From assembly GCF_000298315.2 (NCBI RefSeq), contig NZ_AEYE02000013.1, positions 303,164 to 367,163 on the forward strand: a stretch of DNA of 64,000 nt. The letters run 5' to 3'. The notes under the pieces were generated by a model. It was not told the origin of the DNA and ran no database searches. It saw nothing but the letters and a program-made list of their open reading frames with translations. Origin of the DNA: Rhizobium grahamii CCGE 502. GTDB lineage: Bacteria > Pseudomonadota > Alphaproteobacteria > Rhizobiales > Rhizobiaceae. The translations under genes were made by a program, and so were the position numbers. Positions 50,060-58,880 of this stretch are shown in pieces; position 1 is the first letter of the stretch; each line of letters opens with the position of its first letter.

Positions 50060-50500
50060 ATGCGTTATCTCCACACCATGGTCCGCGTGAAAGATCTGGA
50101 TGCCTCCCTGCATTTTTACACGACCCTCTTCGGCCTCGAGGAGGTCAGACGCACGGAGAACGAGAAAGGCCGTTTCACGCTCGTTTTCCTTGCGGCCCCC
50201 GGCGACAAAAGCGACGCCAGCGCCAAGGGCGCGCCATGCCTGGAACTGACCTACAACTGGGACACCGAAGACTATACCGGCGGTCGCAATTTCGGTCATC
50301 TCGCCTATGAGGTCGACGATATCTATGCCGTCTGCCAGAAGCTGATGGACAACGGAATCACCGTCAATCGTCCGCCGCGTGACGGCCACATGGCTTTCGT
50401 GCGCTCGCCGGACGGAATCTCGATCGAGATTCTGCAGAAGGGCGGCAGCCTTCCATCCGCCGAACCCTGGGCTTCGATGGGCAATACCGGCGCCTGGTAA
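50060..50500 (+). CDS. gloA: Lactoylglutathione lyase (glyoxalase I)
   Basis: This 146-residue metalloenzyme isomerises the hemithioacetal of methylglyoxal and glutathione to S-lactoylglutathione. Metal ligands are visible: His5 in [11 protein letters not shown], Glu in CLELTYN, His in [10 protein letters not shown], and Glu in SIEILQK. Length and motifs match the short Ni-type enzymes. GAGAGGAAATAGA precedes the ATG. Confidence 0.95.
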   Translation: MRYLHTMVRVKDLDASLHFYTTLFGLEEVRRTENEKGRFTLVFLAAPGDKSDASAKGAPCLELTYNWDTEDYTGGRNFGHLAYEVDDIYAVCQKLMDNGITVNRPPRDGHMAFVRSPDGISIEILQKGGSLPSAEPWASMGNTGAW

Positions 50501-50655
50501 GCCGAGGCTTTTGCGAGGCTTGCGGCTTTTGCGATTTCGGACCGACGTGTCCGCGCCGCGCTTGCCGCAGCCTGGTGGCGCAGGCACTCTCCAGCCGACT
50601 CGAGGCGAAACGACGCGATTTTGCGCAGCTTCGCCATCTCCTGGAGACTGCTCGC

Positions 50656-51690
50656 GTGCTCGCTGTTGAAAAGCGGATCCCTTTTGGACCTGCCCTTCTG
50701 ATCGCCACATCGGCACTGATGCTGACCGGCTGCGTGTCGGACAAGAAGGTTGCCGATGCCGCAGCCGTGGTCACCCCCGTCGAACCGGCTGATGTAGCGC
50801 AGCAGGCGGCGGCGCCTGCCAAGCACGGCTATCGTGATCCCATGGTGGCCGGCATGTCAGGCCCCCAGCCTGCTCAAGCCGCGAATGCGCAGCCGGTGGC
50901 GGTCGGATCGACCGCTTCGGCTCCCGCCAATATTGGCGGCCTGGCAATGCAGTCGACTGGCATCAACGCACAGGCGATGAGCATTTTCTCGGTACACCCG
51001 GCGCCACAGAACAATCCGACCTCGACTCAGTTGCAGCCGTATGCGCCCGGCGGCGTCAGCCCGACCCGCTCCAGCGTCTACAGCAGCCAGCTCCCACCCG
51101 ATCAATCCCAGCAACCCCAGCAGGGTCAGCCGCCCTTGCTGCCACAGCAATCCTCACAGAATACAAGCACGCAGATCACGCCGGTCCAGACTGCCTCATT
51201 GGCGACGGGCCAGACGATGAATGCGCTTTACAGCGCACCGCGGCAAAACCTGCTCGGCAGTCTTTCCGGGTTGCTGCAAAAGGCCTCGCTACCCGGCATG
51301 ACGCGGATTGCGCCCAACGGTCTGCATCTTCAAAACGACAAGGTTGACGTCGGCTGCTTCAAGCCGAACCTGTTGAACGTCATCAAGGCCGTCGAAATGC
51401 ATTTCGGCAAGCCAGTCGTCGTCACATCGGGCTACCGCGACCCGGACCATAACCGCATGGTCGGTGGTGCCGAGGAATCCATGCATAAGACTTGTGACGC
51501 TGCCGACATCCAGATCGACGGAGTGTCCAAATGGGACGTCGCCAGCTATATTCGCTCGCTGCCTGACCGCGGCGGCGTCGGCACCTATTGCCACACCGAT
51601 TCCATCCATCTCGACACCGGAAAGAGCCGTGACTGGAACTGGGGTTGTGGCGGCAGAACGGCTCCTGCGGCAACCGCGCGCGCCCTTTAG
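50656..51690 (+). CDS. YcbK/DUF882-type M15 peptidase lipoprotein
   Basis: This protein of about 344 residues has a lipoprotein signal peptide ending in LTGC. A long Q/P/S/T-rich linker (about 35-205) follows, then a C-terminal M15A/DUF882 domain. Zinc-site motifs are SMHKTCDAADIQI and HTDSIHLDTG, with SGYRDPDHNRMVGG before them. It probably acts on peptidoglycan or its cross-bridges at the envelope. The start is taken as GTG 50656, with GGAG 10 bases before it, because this places the signal peptide at the N-terminus; the frame is open back to 50575. Confidence 0.82.
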   Translation: MLAVEKRIPFGPALLIATSALMLTGCVSDKKVADAAAVVTPVEPADVAQQAAAPAKHGYRDPMVAGMSGPQPAQAANAQPVAVGSTASAPANIGGLAMQSTGINAQAMSIFSVHPAPQNNPTSTQLQPYAPGGVSPTRSSVYSSQLPPDQSQQPQQGQPPLLPQQSSQNTSTQITPVQTASLATGQTMNALYSAPRQNLLGSLSGLLQKASLPGMTRIAPNGLHLQNDKVDVGCFKPNLLNVIKAVEMHFGKPVVVTSGYRDPDHNRMVGGAEESMHKTCDAADIQIDGVSKWDVASYIRSLPDRGGVGTYCHTDSIHLDTGKSRDWNWGCGGRTAPAATARAL

Positions 51691-51887
51691 CGCTTGCGCT
51701 GCATCATTCATAACGCTGCGTGAGCATGCCCGATGGTTTGCGAACATCGACCGATAGCGTTTTGATTCGGTTGCAATAAACGACAGTTCGCTGCCGCACA
51801 AAAATCCTGTCATTATTTTGCAAAAAATCGAAATTGCCGCTTGCGGGATTCAAAGTGCCTGACTATAAGGGCGCCACCACGAAGGAA

Positions 51888-51962
51888 GCGCCCTTCGTCT
51901 ATCGGTTAGGACACCAGATTTTCATTCTGGGAAGAGGGGTTCGACTCCCCTAGGGCGTGCCA
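51888..51962 (+). tRNA. tRNA-Glu (anticodon UUC)
   Basis: A 75-base cloverleaf with encoded CCA. The acceptor stem is GCGCCCT with AGGGCGT, the anticodon loop TTTTCAT lies between CCAGA and TCTGG, and the discriminator base is G. Confidence 0.96.
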
Positions 51963-52078
51963 TTCGTATTGATTTCATTAAATTTTTGAGTTTTCTTCGG
52001 CATGATTGTCGCGTATTCGCAACCTTCTGCGGAATGTCGCGGTCTTGCGCTATGCCTCTCGTCCAATAAAAATGGGCG

Positions 52079-52627
52079 ATGGCCAAACAAGTCCTCTTCA
52101 TTCAGGGTGCGGGTGAAGGTGTCCACGACCACTGGGATAACCAGCTCGTGGCGAGCCTTGAGCGCGAACTCGGCGAAAACTATGCTGTCCGCTATCCGAG
52201 GATGCCCGGCGAAGGTGATCCCAGCTACATAGTCTGGAAGGCTGCACTGGCGAGCGAACTCGACTTGCTGGAGGATCAGGCAATTCTAGTGGGTCACTCG
52301 TTCGGCGGCACCATTTTGATCCATGCGCTTGCCGAACAGCAGAAGCCGAGGTTTGGCGGTCTGTTTGTCCTCGCGGCACCGTTCTTCGGAGAAGGCGGAT
52401 GGTCAAGCAGTGGCATGGGCGACTGCCGCGAGGTCCCAGGGCGCATTTCGGCCGGCACTCCCCTCTATCTCTATCATGGCGCTGAAGACCCGGAGGTGCC
52501 TGCTGCCCATGTTCATCTCTATGCGAAAGCGTTTCCACGTGCTGTGGTTCGAATGCTCGAACACGGGGATCACCAGTTCAACAATGATTTGAGCGACGTC
52601 GCGGAAGACATTCGTTTGCTCTCCTAA
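52079..52627 (+). CDS. RBBP9/YdeN-type alpha/beta hydrolase
   Basis: This 182-residue serine hydrolase has the nucleophile elbow GHSFGG (Ser near 73), an early VLFIQGAGEGVHDHWDN loop, an Asp in GAEDPEVP, and the terminal His in EHGDHQF. That makes a complete catalytic triad. The substrate is unknown. Start ATG 52079 has no clear ribosome-binding site. It lies between two tRNA-Glu genes on the same strand. Confidence 0.85.
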   Translation: MAKQVLFIQGAGEGVHDHWDNQLVASLERELGENYAVRYPRMPGEGDPSYIVWKAALASELDLLEDQAILVGHSFGGTILIHALAEQQKPRFGGLFVLAAPFFGEGGWSSSGMGDCREVPGRISAGTPLYLYHGAEDPEVPAAHVHLYAKAFPRAVVRMLEHGDHQFNNDLSDVAEDIRLLS

Positions 52628-52740
52628 GCTTAGGCATCGCTCTCGCCGCCTCCGAGCAAGAGCAAGAAGTCGCCGCGGTATTTTCACTCAGTTCGCGCGT
52701 CTTGTCGAAACGCCCTTCCGTTCCTATTTCTTTTGCTGAT

Positions 52741-52815
52741 GCGCCCTTCGTCTATCGGTTAGGACAACAGATTCTCATTCTGTAAAGAGGGGTTCGATTC
52801 CCCTAGGGCGTACCA
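52741..52815 (+). tRNA. tRNA-Glu (anticodon CUC)
   Basis: A 75-base cloverleaf with encoded CCA and acceptor stem GCGCCCT/AGGGCGT. The anticodon loop TTCTCAT lies between ACAGA and TCTGT. The first 26 bases are identical to the upstream tRNA-Glu; the discriminator base is A instead of G. Confidence 0.95.
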
Positions 52816-53052
52816 CTCGCACCACTCCCTTTGATATCATTTGGTTTTTTTGGTTGCGCTTCAAAATGCGCCTCAACCGGCCTACGCCCGGCTGCGAAAT
52901 CAATCGAAACCAAGCCCCAAATAGGGTGCTTGGTGGATCAGTCCCTTTGCTCACCCAACGAACATTTGGTTCGCAAATTTACCGTTGCGTACTTCTGGTC
53001 CGAATACACAGTGCTATCGTCGCATAGTCGGAATTTGTGCGTAGGTGCCGCC

Positions 53053-53385
53053 ATGGACGAAGGACAAGTTGAATGGCTATCGACCGTCGTAAGTGCTTCC
53101 ATGACCGAGGGGCGGGTTGACTGGCTGACGGCTGTCATCGTCGGCGGCGTGGCGGGATGGATGGCCAACAAATTCATGCACGCCCATGCCCACCTAGCGA
53201 CCGATATCGTCGCGGGGGTCGTTGGGGCCGTTATCCTCAATGCAATCGCAGAGCGAGTGGGCTATCACTACGGCGGATGGGTCGCTTTTTTCGTGCTCGG
53301 CTTTTTCGGCGCGTGTCTGCTGTTGCTGCCCATACGGTTGGTCCGAGTTCGCATGCGACCACCGCGGGCTCCCGACGACTGGTGA
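53053..53385 (+). CDS. GlsB/YeaQ-like small membrane protein with duplicated N-terminus
   Basis: This 110-residue protein has three predicted helices: VIVGGVAGWMANKFM, DIVAGVVGAVILNAI and WVAFFVLGFFGACLLLLPI. They resemble the transglycosylase-associated (GlsB/YeaQ/YmgE) family linked to stress. The first 32 residues consist of two near copies of a 16-residue unit, MDEGQVEWLSTVV.. and MTEGRVDWLTAVI.., so translation could begin at ATG 53053 or ATG 53101. Both have similar, weak upstream sequences. Function unknown. Confidence 0.75.
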   Translation: MDEGQVEWLSTVVSASMTEGRVDWLTAVIVGGVAGWMANKFMHAHAHLATDIVAGVVGAVILNAIAERVGYHYGGWVAFFVLGFFGACLLLLPIRLVRVRMRPPRAPDDW

Positions 53386-53544
53386 GCGACGGTGGTCAAA
53401 AAGACCGACCACTAACGCGAGCATCAGCCCAGCGCTGATATGACACGCTTTTCCTCTTAGACCTAGTTCCTGCTGGGTGGCGCGAACCAGAGCGCACGGT
53501 AACCTTCTGCCAAGCGGTTAGCATTGGAAGTCGGCTCGGTGTGG

Positions 53545-54876
53545 TCAGAAGCCGCTGATCAGCTCCACCTTCGAACCGTCGCTGAAGCGTGAAATCCGAA
53601 ATGCCTTCGGGTCGACGACGGGTGACCGGCCGGTGACGATATCCGCCATCAAGCGCCCTGCCGCCGGTCCGATACCAAAACCATGCCCGGAAAATCCGGT
53701 CGCGACATGAAAGCCGGGAATGGCGTCAACGGCCGAGATGACGGGCACGGCATCGGGCGTAACATCGATATAGCCACCCCAGCGCTGCGCGATTTCCGCC
53801 TTCTCGAACAGCGGAAACGCCCTTTTCAGGCCGCCCAGCGCATCCTGCGTCAATTTCTTCGAGGGCACAGGATCGAGAACCCGGTGATACTCAAACGGGC
53901 TTGCGTCATCCATCGACCAATGCCGCGGAATGCGCAACTCGTTGAAGAAACGACCGGCCAGGCGGAAGGAGAGCGATTTCCATTCAGCCCGCAATGCCGG
54001 CAGGAAGCTTGCGGCATAACGGAACGAGTCCGGCACGATATCGACGATGTTGTCGTGTCCGCAAGCGATGGTATAGCCGCCGTCTTGCCGCTTGCGGATG
54101 GCGAAATCCTTCGCCCAGATTGCTTGCTCCGGCCCGCCTTCCAACGGTCTGGTGCGCATCACGCTGTTCAATACCTTGAGCTGTGGCAGGTCGATGCCGA
54201 AGCGCCCGGCAAACAGGCTGGACCAAGCCCCGCCAGCCAGAACGACGGCCGTGCAGGCGATTGCGCCACGTTCAGTCACCACGCCGCTGACGGCTCCCGC
54301 TGAAGTCTCGATGCCGCGCACTGCGCATTCCGTCAGGATCGTCGCCCCTTTGTCACGCGCGGCTTCAGCGATCGCCGGTGCTGCTTTCTGTGGCTCAGCT
54401 CGCCCGTCGGCCGGCGTATAGAGCGCTCCCGCCATGTCGAGCCTTGACCCGGGAACCATTTCGCCGAATTCGCGTGCGGTCAGCATGCGGGATTCGATCT
54501 GATAGCCGTCCAGATTTGTCCGCCAGCGCTCGTGGTCGGCCAGTTCCTTTTCATTGCCGCAGGTGAAGATGATGCCGGCTCGCTTGAAACCCACGTCGCG
54601 ACCGGTGCGCTTGTCGAGGCCATCCCATATCCTCAGCGCCTCGGCCATCAGCGGCACCTCGCGCGGGTCGCGCATCGAGATGCGCACCCAGCCCCAGTTC
54701 CGGCTCGACTGTTCCTTGCCGATTCCGCCCTTCTCGCAGAGCGTCACACGCAAGCCACGTTCCGCGAGCTCCAGCGCCGCGGAGCAACCGACGATGCCGC
54801 CGCCGATGACGACAACGTCACACTCTTTCGGGAGCTCCTCGTCACCGTGGACGGGAACGACATACGGACCGGGCAT
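53545..54876 (-). CDS. DAO-type FAD-dependent oxidoreductase (sarcosine oxidase beta/glycine oxidase-like)
   Basis: This 443-residue flavoprotein has the dinucleotide motif VVVIGGGIVGCSAALELA (about 21-38) and a second FAD contact SSRNWGWVRISMRDPRE. The C-terminal closure reads GFHVATGFSGHGFGIGPAAGRLMAD. Such enzymes oxidise secondary or tertiary amines such as sarcosine or other N-substituted amino acids. No other subunit gene is adjacent, so it is probably a single-subunit enzyme. AGGAGACAATTCCTC precedes the ATG. Confidence 0.9.
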   Translation of the reverse strand: MPGPYVVPVHGDEELPKECDVVVIGGGIVGCSAALELAERGLRVTLCEKGGIGKEQSSRNWGWVRISMRDPREVPLMAEALRIWDGLDKRTGRDVGFKRAGIIFTCGNEKELADHERWRTNLDGYQIESRMLTAREFGEMVPGSRLDMAGALYTPADGRAEPQKAAPAIAEAARDKGATILTECAVRGIETSAGAVSGVVTERGAIACTAVVLAGGAWSSLFAGRFGIDLPQLKVLNSVMRTRPLEGGPEQAIWAKDFAIRKRQDGGYTIACGHDNIVDIVPDSFRYAASFLPALRAEWKSLSFRLAGRFFNELRIPRHWSMDDASPFEYHRVLDPVPSKKLTQDALGGLKRAFPLFEKAEIAQRWGGYIDVTPDAVPVISAVDAIPGFHVATGFSGHGFGIGPAAGRLMADIVTGRSPVVDPKAFRISRFSDGSKVELISGF

Positions 54877-54979
54877 GAGGAATTGTCTCCTGGCAGGGAC
54901 TCAAGATCGTTTGGCTAAGCTAGCCCTACAATCCCATCCCGCATTTCGGAACCCTGCCCGTGCCTTGTCTTGCATTCTT

Positions 54980-56206
54980 TCAGGATTGCTTGAAGGCAAA
55001 CACGTCGACCGGCTCGCCCAATCCCCGAAGCGGGAAGGAGCCGAGGCTTTCCATGCCTTCCTTGCACGCGGCCATTTCGACGAAGGCCCGGGAGAAAAGC
55101 ACCGGACGCTTGATTTCCTTCGTCAGGCTTTCCAGGCGCGAGGCGACGTTGACGGCCGGTCCGATCACCGTGAAGTCGAGCCGCCGACGCGAGCCGATAT
55201 TGCCATACATGACGTCGCCGACGTGGACGCCGACGCCGTAGCGCAGCACCTCGCGCCCGTCGCGCGCATTGCGCTCGTTGAGATCGGTGACAGCACGCTC
55301 CGCCTCCTTGATCGCCATCAGGAGGTTCCGGCAGGCCTCGGGGTCGCGCAGCGGAAAGATCGCCAGCATGCCGTCACCCATGAACTTGAGGATTTCACCA
55401 CCGTGCTTTTCGATCGGTTCCGACATCGCGTCGAAATAGCCGTTCAGAAGGTCGATCACGTCATCACGCGGCCACTGATCCGAAATGGTCGTAAAGTCGC
55501 GCAGGTCGCAGATCATGATCGCAGCACCGACCGTCGCACCGCTGCCGCGGGTCGTGGCGCCGGCTAGAATTTCGGCGCTGGCGTGTGGCCCGACGTAGGT
55601 TTCCAGCAAAGTGCGCGCAAGAATGTTCTTGGTGCGAATTTCGCTCACAAGCGTCAATGCCGGAAGAACGTCTTTGAGGAAGGCGATATGCTCTTCTGCA
55701 AAGCCACCGGGACGGTCACTGGAAAAGGTCGCGATATGGCGTTTGCCAAGCGTGTGTTCCATTGGCCAGGCGACATATTCGGTGAGCCCTTCACGTATCA
55801 GTTCGTCGTAGAACTGATGGTGACCGTCGCCGTCGCGCATCGTCTCAAGATTTTTGCAAACCTCGATTGCGCCGCTGAAGATCTCGTTCACCGGGCTGTT
55901 TTGAAACTGCGGCGTTTTCTCGACGCCATAGGCGAACGTGTCGATCTTGGCTTCGGCCAGGCCGGTGCGCCAGAGGATGCGCGCACCCAGCCATTGCGGA
56001 TGAAGCGTTCGGAAATGCAACGATGCGCGTGCCACAGGCACGCCCTCGTCGCGGAGCCGCTGGCACATCTGCACAAATATGTTGTCGATGAACCTCTCGC
56101 CGCGCGTCTCGTTGACCAGCCAATCGATAATCTTGCGTCGACGCGTGGGCCACACGCCCTCGCTCTGCTCCATGAGGTCCAAAGGTACGTCCGAAAGGGA
56201 TTGCAT
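54980..56206 (-). CDS. Class III adenylate/guanylate cyclase
   Basis: This 408-residue protein lacks membrane helices. The N-terminal 200 residues form a sensor-like region of the kind common in rhizobial cyclases. The catalytic domain (about 225-400) has the metal-binding aspartates in MICDLRDFT and KFMGDGMLAIFP, and the transition-state segment GVGVHVGDVMYGNIGSRRRLDFTVIG. ATG 56206 is preferred to a TTG at 56221 because GGAG lies seven bases before it. Rhizobia carry many such cyclases; the signal sensed here is unknown. Confidence 0.92.
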   Translation of the reverse strand: MQSLSDVPLDLMEQSEGVWPTRRRKIIDWLVNETRGERFIDNIFVQMCQRLRDEGVPVARASLHFRTLHPQWLGARILWRTGLAEAKIDTFAYGVEKTPQFQNSPVNEIFSGAIEVCKNLETMRDGDGHHQFYDELIREGLTEYVAWPMEHTLGKRHIATFSSDRPGGFAEEHIAFLKDVLPALTLVSEIRTKNILARTLLETYVGPHASAEILAGATTRGSGATVGAAIMICDLRDFTTISDQWPRDDVIDLLNGYFDAMSEPIEKHGGEILKFMGDGMLAIFPLRDPEACRNLLMAIKEAERAVTDLNERNARDGREVLRYGVGVHVGDVMYGNIGSRRRLDFTVIGPAVNVASRLESLTKEIKRPVLFSRAFVEMAACKEGMESLGSFPLRGLGEPVDVFAFKQS

Positions 56207-56332
56207 AACTACGCTCCACAAAACACGGTCGTCTCCCGATTGCGGAAGACCCTATCCATCCACCAGCTAGATGGTACACGGCGCGTCGAATTGAAATAGC
56301 CGGGACCGACCAAGGATGAGTTACGCTGTTTC

Positions 56333-57097
56333 TTAGCCGAGCAAACGCCGTGTCTCTGCGATGGTCGTGGCGCTCGGCGCCAATGGCCTGTATTCGAGTC
56401 CAATCGCGCCGCCGTAACCGTGTTGGACGAGCCAATCGACGCGGTACTTGAGGTCGATACTCCCGCTGCCCGGCTCGTTCCTTCCCGGATGATCGGCGAT
56501 ATGGACATGGAAAACCCGGTCGATGTTGTCCGCTATGACCTCTGCCGTATCCTCCCCCATCACTGCTGAATGATAGACATCGTAGACGATGCCGATCTCT
56601 GGCCGCCCCGTCGCCCTCACGATCTGGATGCCTTCGATCGTTGAGTGCAGGAAATAGCCAACGTGGTCGATCAACGTGTTGAGCGGCTCGAGTCCAAGGC
56701 GGACACCAGTACCCTCGAGGAGCTCGCCGGCAGCTGTCAGCGTCTCAACGAGCGCCGCCTTCTGCTCTTCACGGGACTTGCCAGGGAGATCATTGCCTGC
56801 CTGGGCAATCAACGTATGCGCACCGAGGCGTCGGGCCGTCTCAACAGAACTTTTCAGCCCCTTCAGAAAGTCTTCTTTGTTGTTTCTGTCAGTTAAGGCG
56901 ATCATCGGTTCGGCCACGAAGCTGGTAAGTTCCATGCCCGTTTCGGTCAGCGCCCATTCGATGCTGCCGATATCCTTTTCCGTCCATTTCCAGAATTCGA
57001 CGGCCTCGACACCATGCTTGTGCGCAAGCCGGATCCTGTCCGCGAAGTTCTCGGCTTCGACTGCGAACAGCCATTCGATGCAAGCAGAAAGTCTCAT
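56333..57097 (-). CDS. hyi: Hydroxypyruvate isomerase family protein
   Basis: This 254-residue TIM-barrel isomerase converts hydroxypyruvate and tartronate semialdehyde, or a related C3/C4 compound. It shows the Hyi/OtnI motifs GLEPLNTLIDHVGYFL, GIVYDVYHSAVM and HVHIADHPGRNEPGSG, which carry the metal-binding Glu, Asp and His. ATG 57097 has GAGG upstream. It is not beside the usual glyoxylate carboligase genes, so the substrate could differ. Confidence 0.88.
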   Translation of the reverse strand: MRLSACIEWLFAVEAENFADRIRLAHKHGVEAVEFWKWTEKDIGSIEWALTETGMELTSFVAEPMIALTDRNNKEDFLKGLKSSVETARRLGAHTLIAQAGNDLPGKSREEQKAALVETLTAAGELLEGTGVRLGLEPLNTLIDHVGYFLHSTIEGIQIVRATGRPEIGIVYDVYHSAVMGEDTAEVIADNIDRVFHVHIADHPGRNEPGSGSIDLKYRVDWLVQHGYGGAIGLEYRPLAPSATTIAETRRLLG

Positions 57098-57221
57098 AGC
57101 GGCCTCACTGAATCGGGAACTGGGTCGACCATAGTCGAGCGGCAGCAACAGGCATATGGCAAAAACCTCCCATGCTCCGTTTCCGTCTTGACGTCATATT
57201 CAGCCTTGCTAACGTGCGGAT

Positions 57222-57273
57222 GCGTATTAATCTCCCAACTCCGCCCGTCATTTGATGACGGGCGTATCTTTTT
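57222..57273 (+). ncRNA. Candidate small RNA with own promoter and terminator
   Basis: CTTGAC (57187-57192), 17 bases, then TAACGT (57210-57215) form a rhizobial sigma70-like promoter. About 27 bases after the predicted start begins a perfect 9-bp hairpin (57242-57250 with 57256-57264, loop TTTGA), followed by TATCTTTTT. The single-stranded part holds TCTCCCAACTCC, which could pair with ribosome-binding sites. The transcript would be about 52 bases. It lies between a minus-strand isomerase and the plus-strand transglycosylase gene, so the terminator serves no known gene. Confidence 0.45.
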
Positions 57274-57314
57274 CCGACGCGATTGAGAAAGCATTCAGTG
57301 GCGACCGAGGGACG

Positions 57315-58256
57315 ATGACTGCGGTGGGCGTATCGTTTAGCAAGGCGGGCGTGGTAACTTTGGTGGCCTGCCTTCTGCTGGCGCTTCCTGAAGTCGCCTT
57401 TTCCCAGCCGCCCGCGGCCACCTCCCATCGAGTCTGCGTTTATTCCCTCGACGTCCCGAACTCCGGTGAGCGCCTTTGCATCACCCGCGAAACATATGGC
57501 CGCGATCTCTGTGTCGCGATTGATCACTTCGCTCAGGAGAACCGTCTGCCGCCGGAGTATTTTGCTCGGCTGATCTGGCGGGAGAGCCGTTTCCAGGCGG
57601 GCGCGATCAGTCCGAAGGGGGCACAGGGCATCGCCCAGTTCATGCCCGGAACCGCCAGATTGCGAGGATTGCGCGATAGTTTCGATGTCCTCGAATCCCT
57701 TAAGGAATCAGCACGATATCTCGACGATTTACGAACACGCTTTGGCAATCTGGGCCTGGCTGCCGCTGCCTATAATGCCGGTGAACAAGGGCTCGCCGAC
57801 TATCTCGATACCGGTCTGCTGCCCTTCGAGACACGCAGTTACGTCCTTGCCATAACCGCAAGCACCGTCGAGCAGTGGAAGAACGATCCTCCAGTCGATG
57901 CCGCGCAGTTTCTAAGTCCAAACAAACCCTTCATCGATGCCTGCATCGAGCTTGCCAGCAAGCGTCGTCTCACCGAAACCGCATCGGTTCAACAAGGCCC
58001 CTGGGCGCCCTGGGGCGCACAACTTGCTGCCCATAGCAACGACGCAGCGGCCCTTCGTCTGTTTTCGGCCGTAGCACGTCAGCTTCCGGCATCGCTCGCA
58101 GCCGAAGAGCCGGTCATCGTGCGTGTGCGCGACCGCAGCTTCGGCTTCAGGCCGCGCTACGCTGCTCGTATCGGCAGGCAGACCCGCGCCGAGGCCGACA
58201 AGGTCTGCGTGACAGTGCGTGCGGCCGGTGCGGCGTGCACGGTTTTCAGAAACTGA
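57315..58256 (+). CDS. Lytic transglycosylase (SLT family)
   Basis: This 313-residue exported enzyme has a signal peptide (about 10-32). Its SLT domain has the catalytic Glu in LIWRESRFQAGAIS, then KGAQGIAQFMPGTA and AAAYNAGEQG, all hallmark motifs. The C-terminal region (about 230-313) looks like a SPOR-type repeat region (RIGRQTRAEADKVC), which would bind denuded glycan. It cleaves peptidoglycan glycan strands in the periplasm. ATG 57315 has GAGG close upstream; the frame is open from 57252. Confidence 0.9.
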   Translation: MTAVGVSFSKAGVVTLVACLLLALPEVAFSQPPAATSHRVCVYSLDVPNSGERLCITRETYGRDLCVAIDHFAQENRLPPEYFARLIWRESRFQAGAISPKGAQGIAQFMPGTARLRGLRDSFDVLESLKESARYLDDLRTRFGNLGLAAAAYNAGEQGLADYLDTGLLPFETRSYVLAITASTVEQWKNDPPVDAAQFLSPNKPFIDACIELASKRRLTETASVQQGPWAPWGAQLAAHSNDAAALRLFSAVARQLPASLAAEEPVIVRVRDRSFGFRPRYAARIGRQTRAEADKVCVTVRAAGAACTVFRN

Positions 58257-58354
58257 ACCAGTATCTGCTTCCATCCAGGCAACCAGACGCCTTTTCTCTC
58301 GCGGCCATGAACATTAGAATGAGTTGCGCGTTTCCCTTACGGGAGGAAAGAGCT

Positions 58355-58540
58355 ATGCACAGCACACCAAACAGACAGATCAGAAATCCGGGGCCGCGGG
58401 GCCGAAGCGTCATCAATCGCGGACGACGAAACGACGTTGATTCCGCAGAGGAGCGCAAGCTGCACAAGCTCTTCGGGCGCCATACCCCCGAATATGAGAC
58501 ACAGCCAAATCCGCTCGCCAAGCCACCGAAGCTTCGATAG
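58355..58540 (+). CDS. Small basic protein of unknown function
   Basis: This 61-residue, Arg/Asn/Pro-rich protein begins with ATG 58355 behind an excellent GGGAGGAAAGAGCT. It has no signal peptide or membrane helix. Features are NPGPRGRSVINRGRR followed by EERKLHKLFGRHTPEYE. No family recognised. It lies about 100 bases after the transglycosylase gene and may be its own unit. Confidence 0.6.
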   Translation: MHSTPNRQIRNPGPRGRSVINRGRRNDVDSAEERKLHKLFGRHTPEYETQPNPLAKPPKLR

Positions 58541-58564
58541 CGGGGACGAAGCGTTGGCTCCAGG

Positions 58565-58813
58565 TCAGTCCGTCAGGAAGTCCGGCGCGGTTTCCTGATA
58601 GGTCAATTTGAGCGTTCCGTCAGGCTGGACGACATACTTTTCGAATACGCGATAGCCCCATTTTCCAAGGAACGTGTTCTTGACCACCGTTCCGGGCGGA
58701 TAAGGCGAGTGAACCACGCGTCCATAGGTAATGCTTCCCTGAATGGGCTCAGGAGGAGGCGCACTCGTACAGCCGGCGAGCACCAACGCAACCAGCATTG
58801 CGGAATATCTCAT
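58565..58813 (-). CDS. Small lipoprotein
   Basis: This 82-residue protein has a lipoprotein signal (MRYSAMLVALVLAGC, lipidated Cys15). Its mature domain of about 67 residues contains GSITYGRVVHSPYPPGTVV and YVVQPDGTLKLTY. Start ATG 58813 has GGGGGAAAC before it; a GTG at 58825 is also open. Function unknown; probably anchored in the outer membrane. Confidence 0.8.
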   Translation of the reverse strand: MRYSAMLVALVLAGCTSAPPPEPIQGSITYGRVVHSPYPPGTVVKNTFLGKWGYRVFEKYVVQPDGTLKLTYQETAPDFLTD

Positions 58814-58880
58814 GTTTCCCCCCACACCGAGCCCTAAAAATCTGGCCGCATCATGGATGCGACCAGCCGGCGAAATTCGC

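Noticed and set aside
51888-53385. Genomic island inserted at tRNA-Glu
   Set aside because: No integrase, no direct repeat of the tRNA 3' end was seen, and neighbouring genes look like ordinary chromosome.
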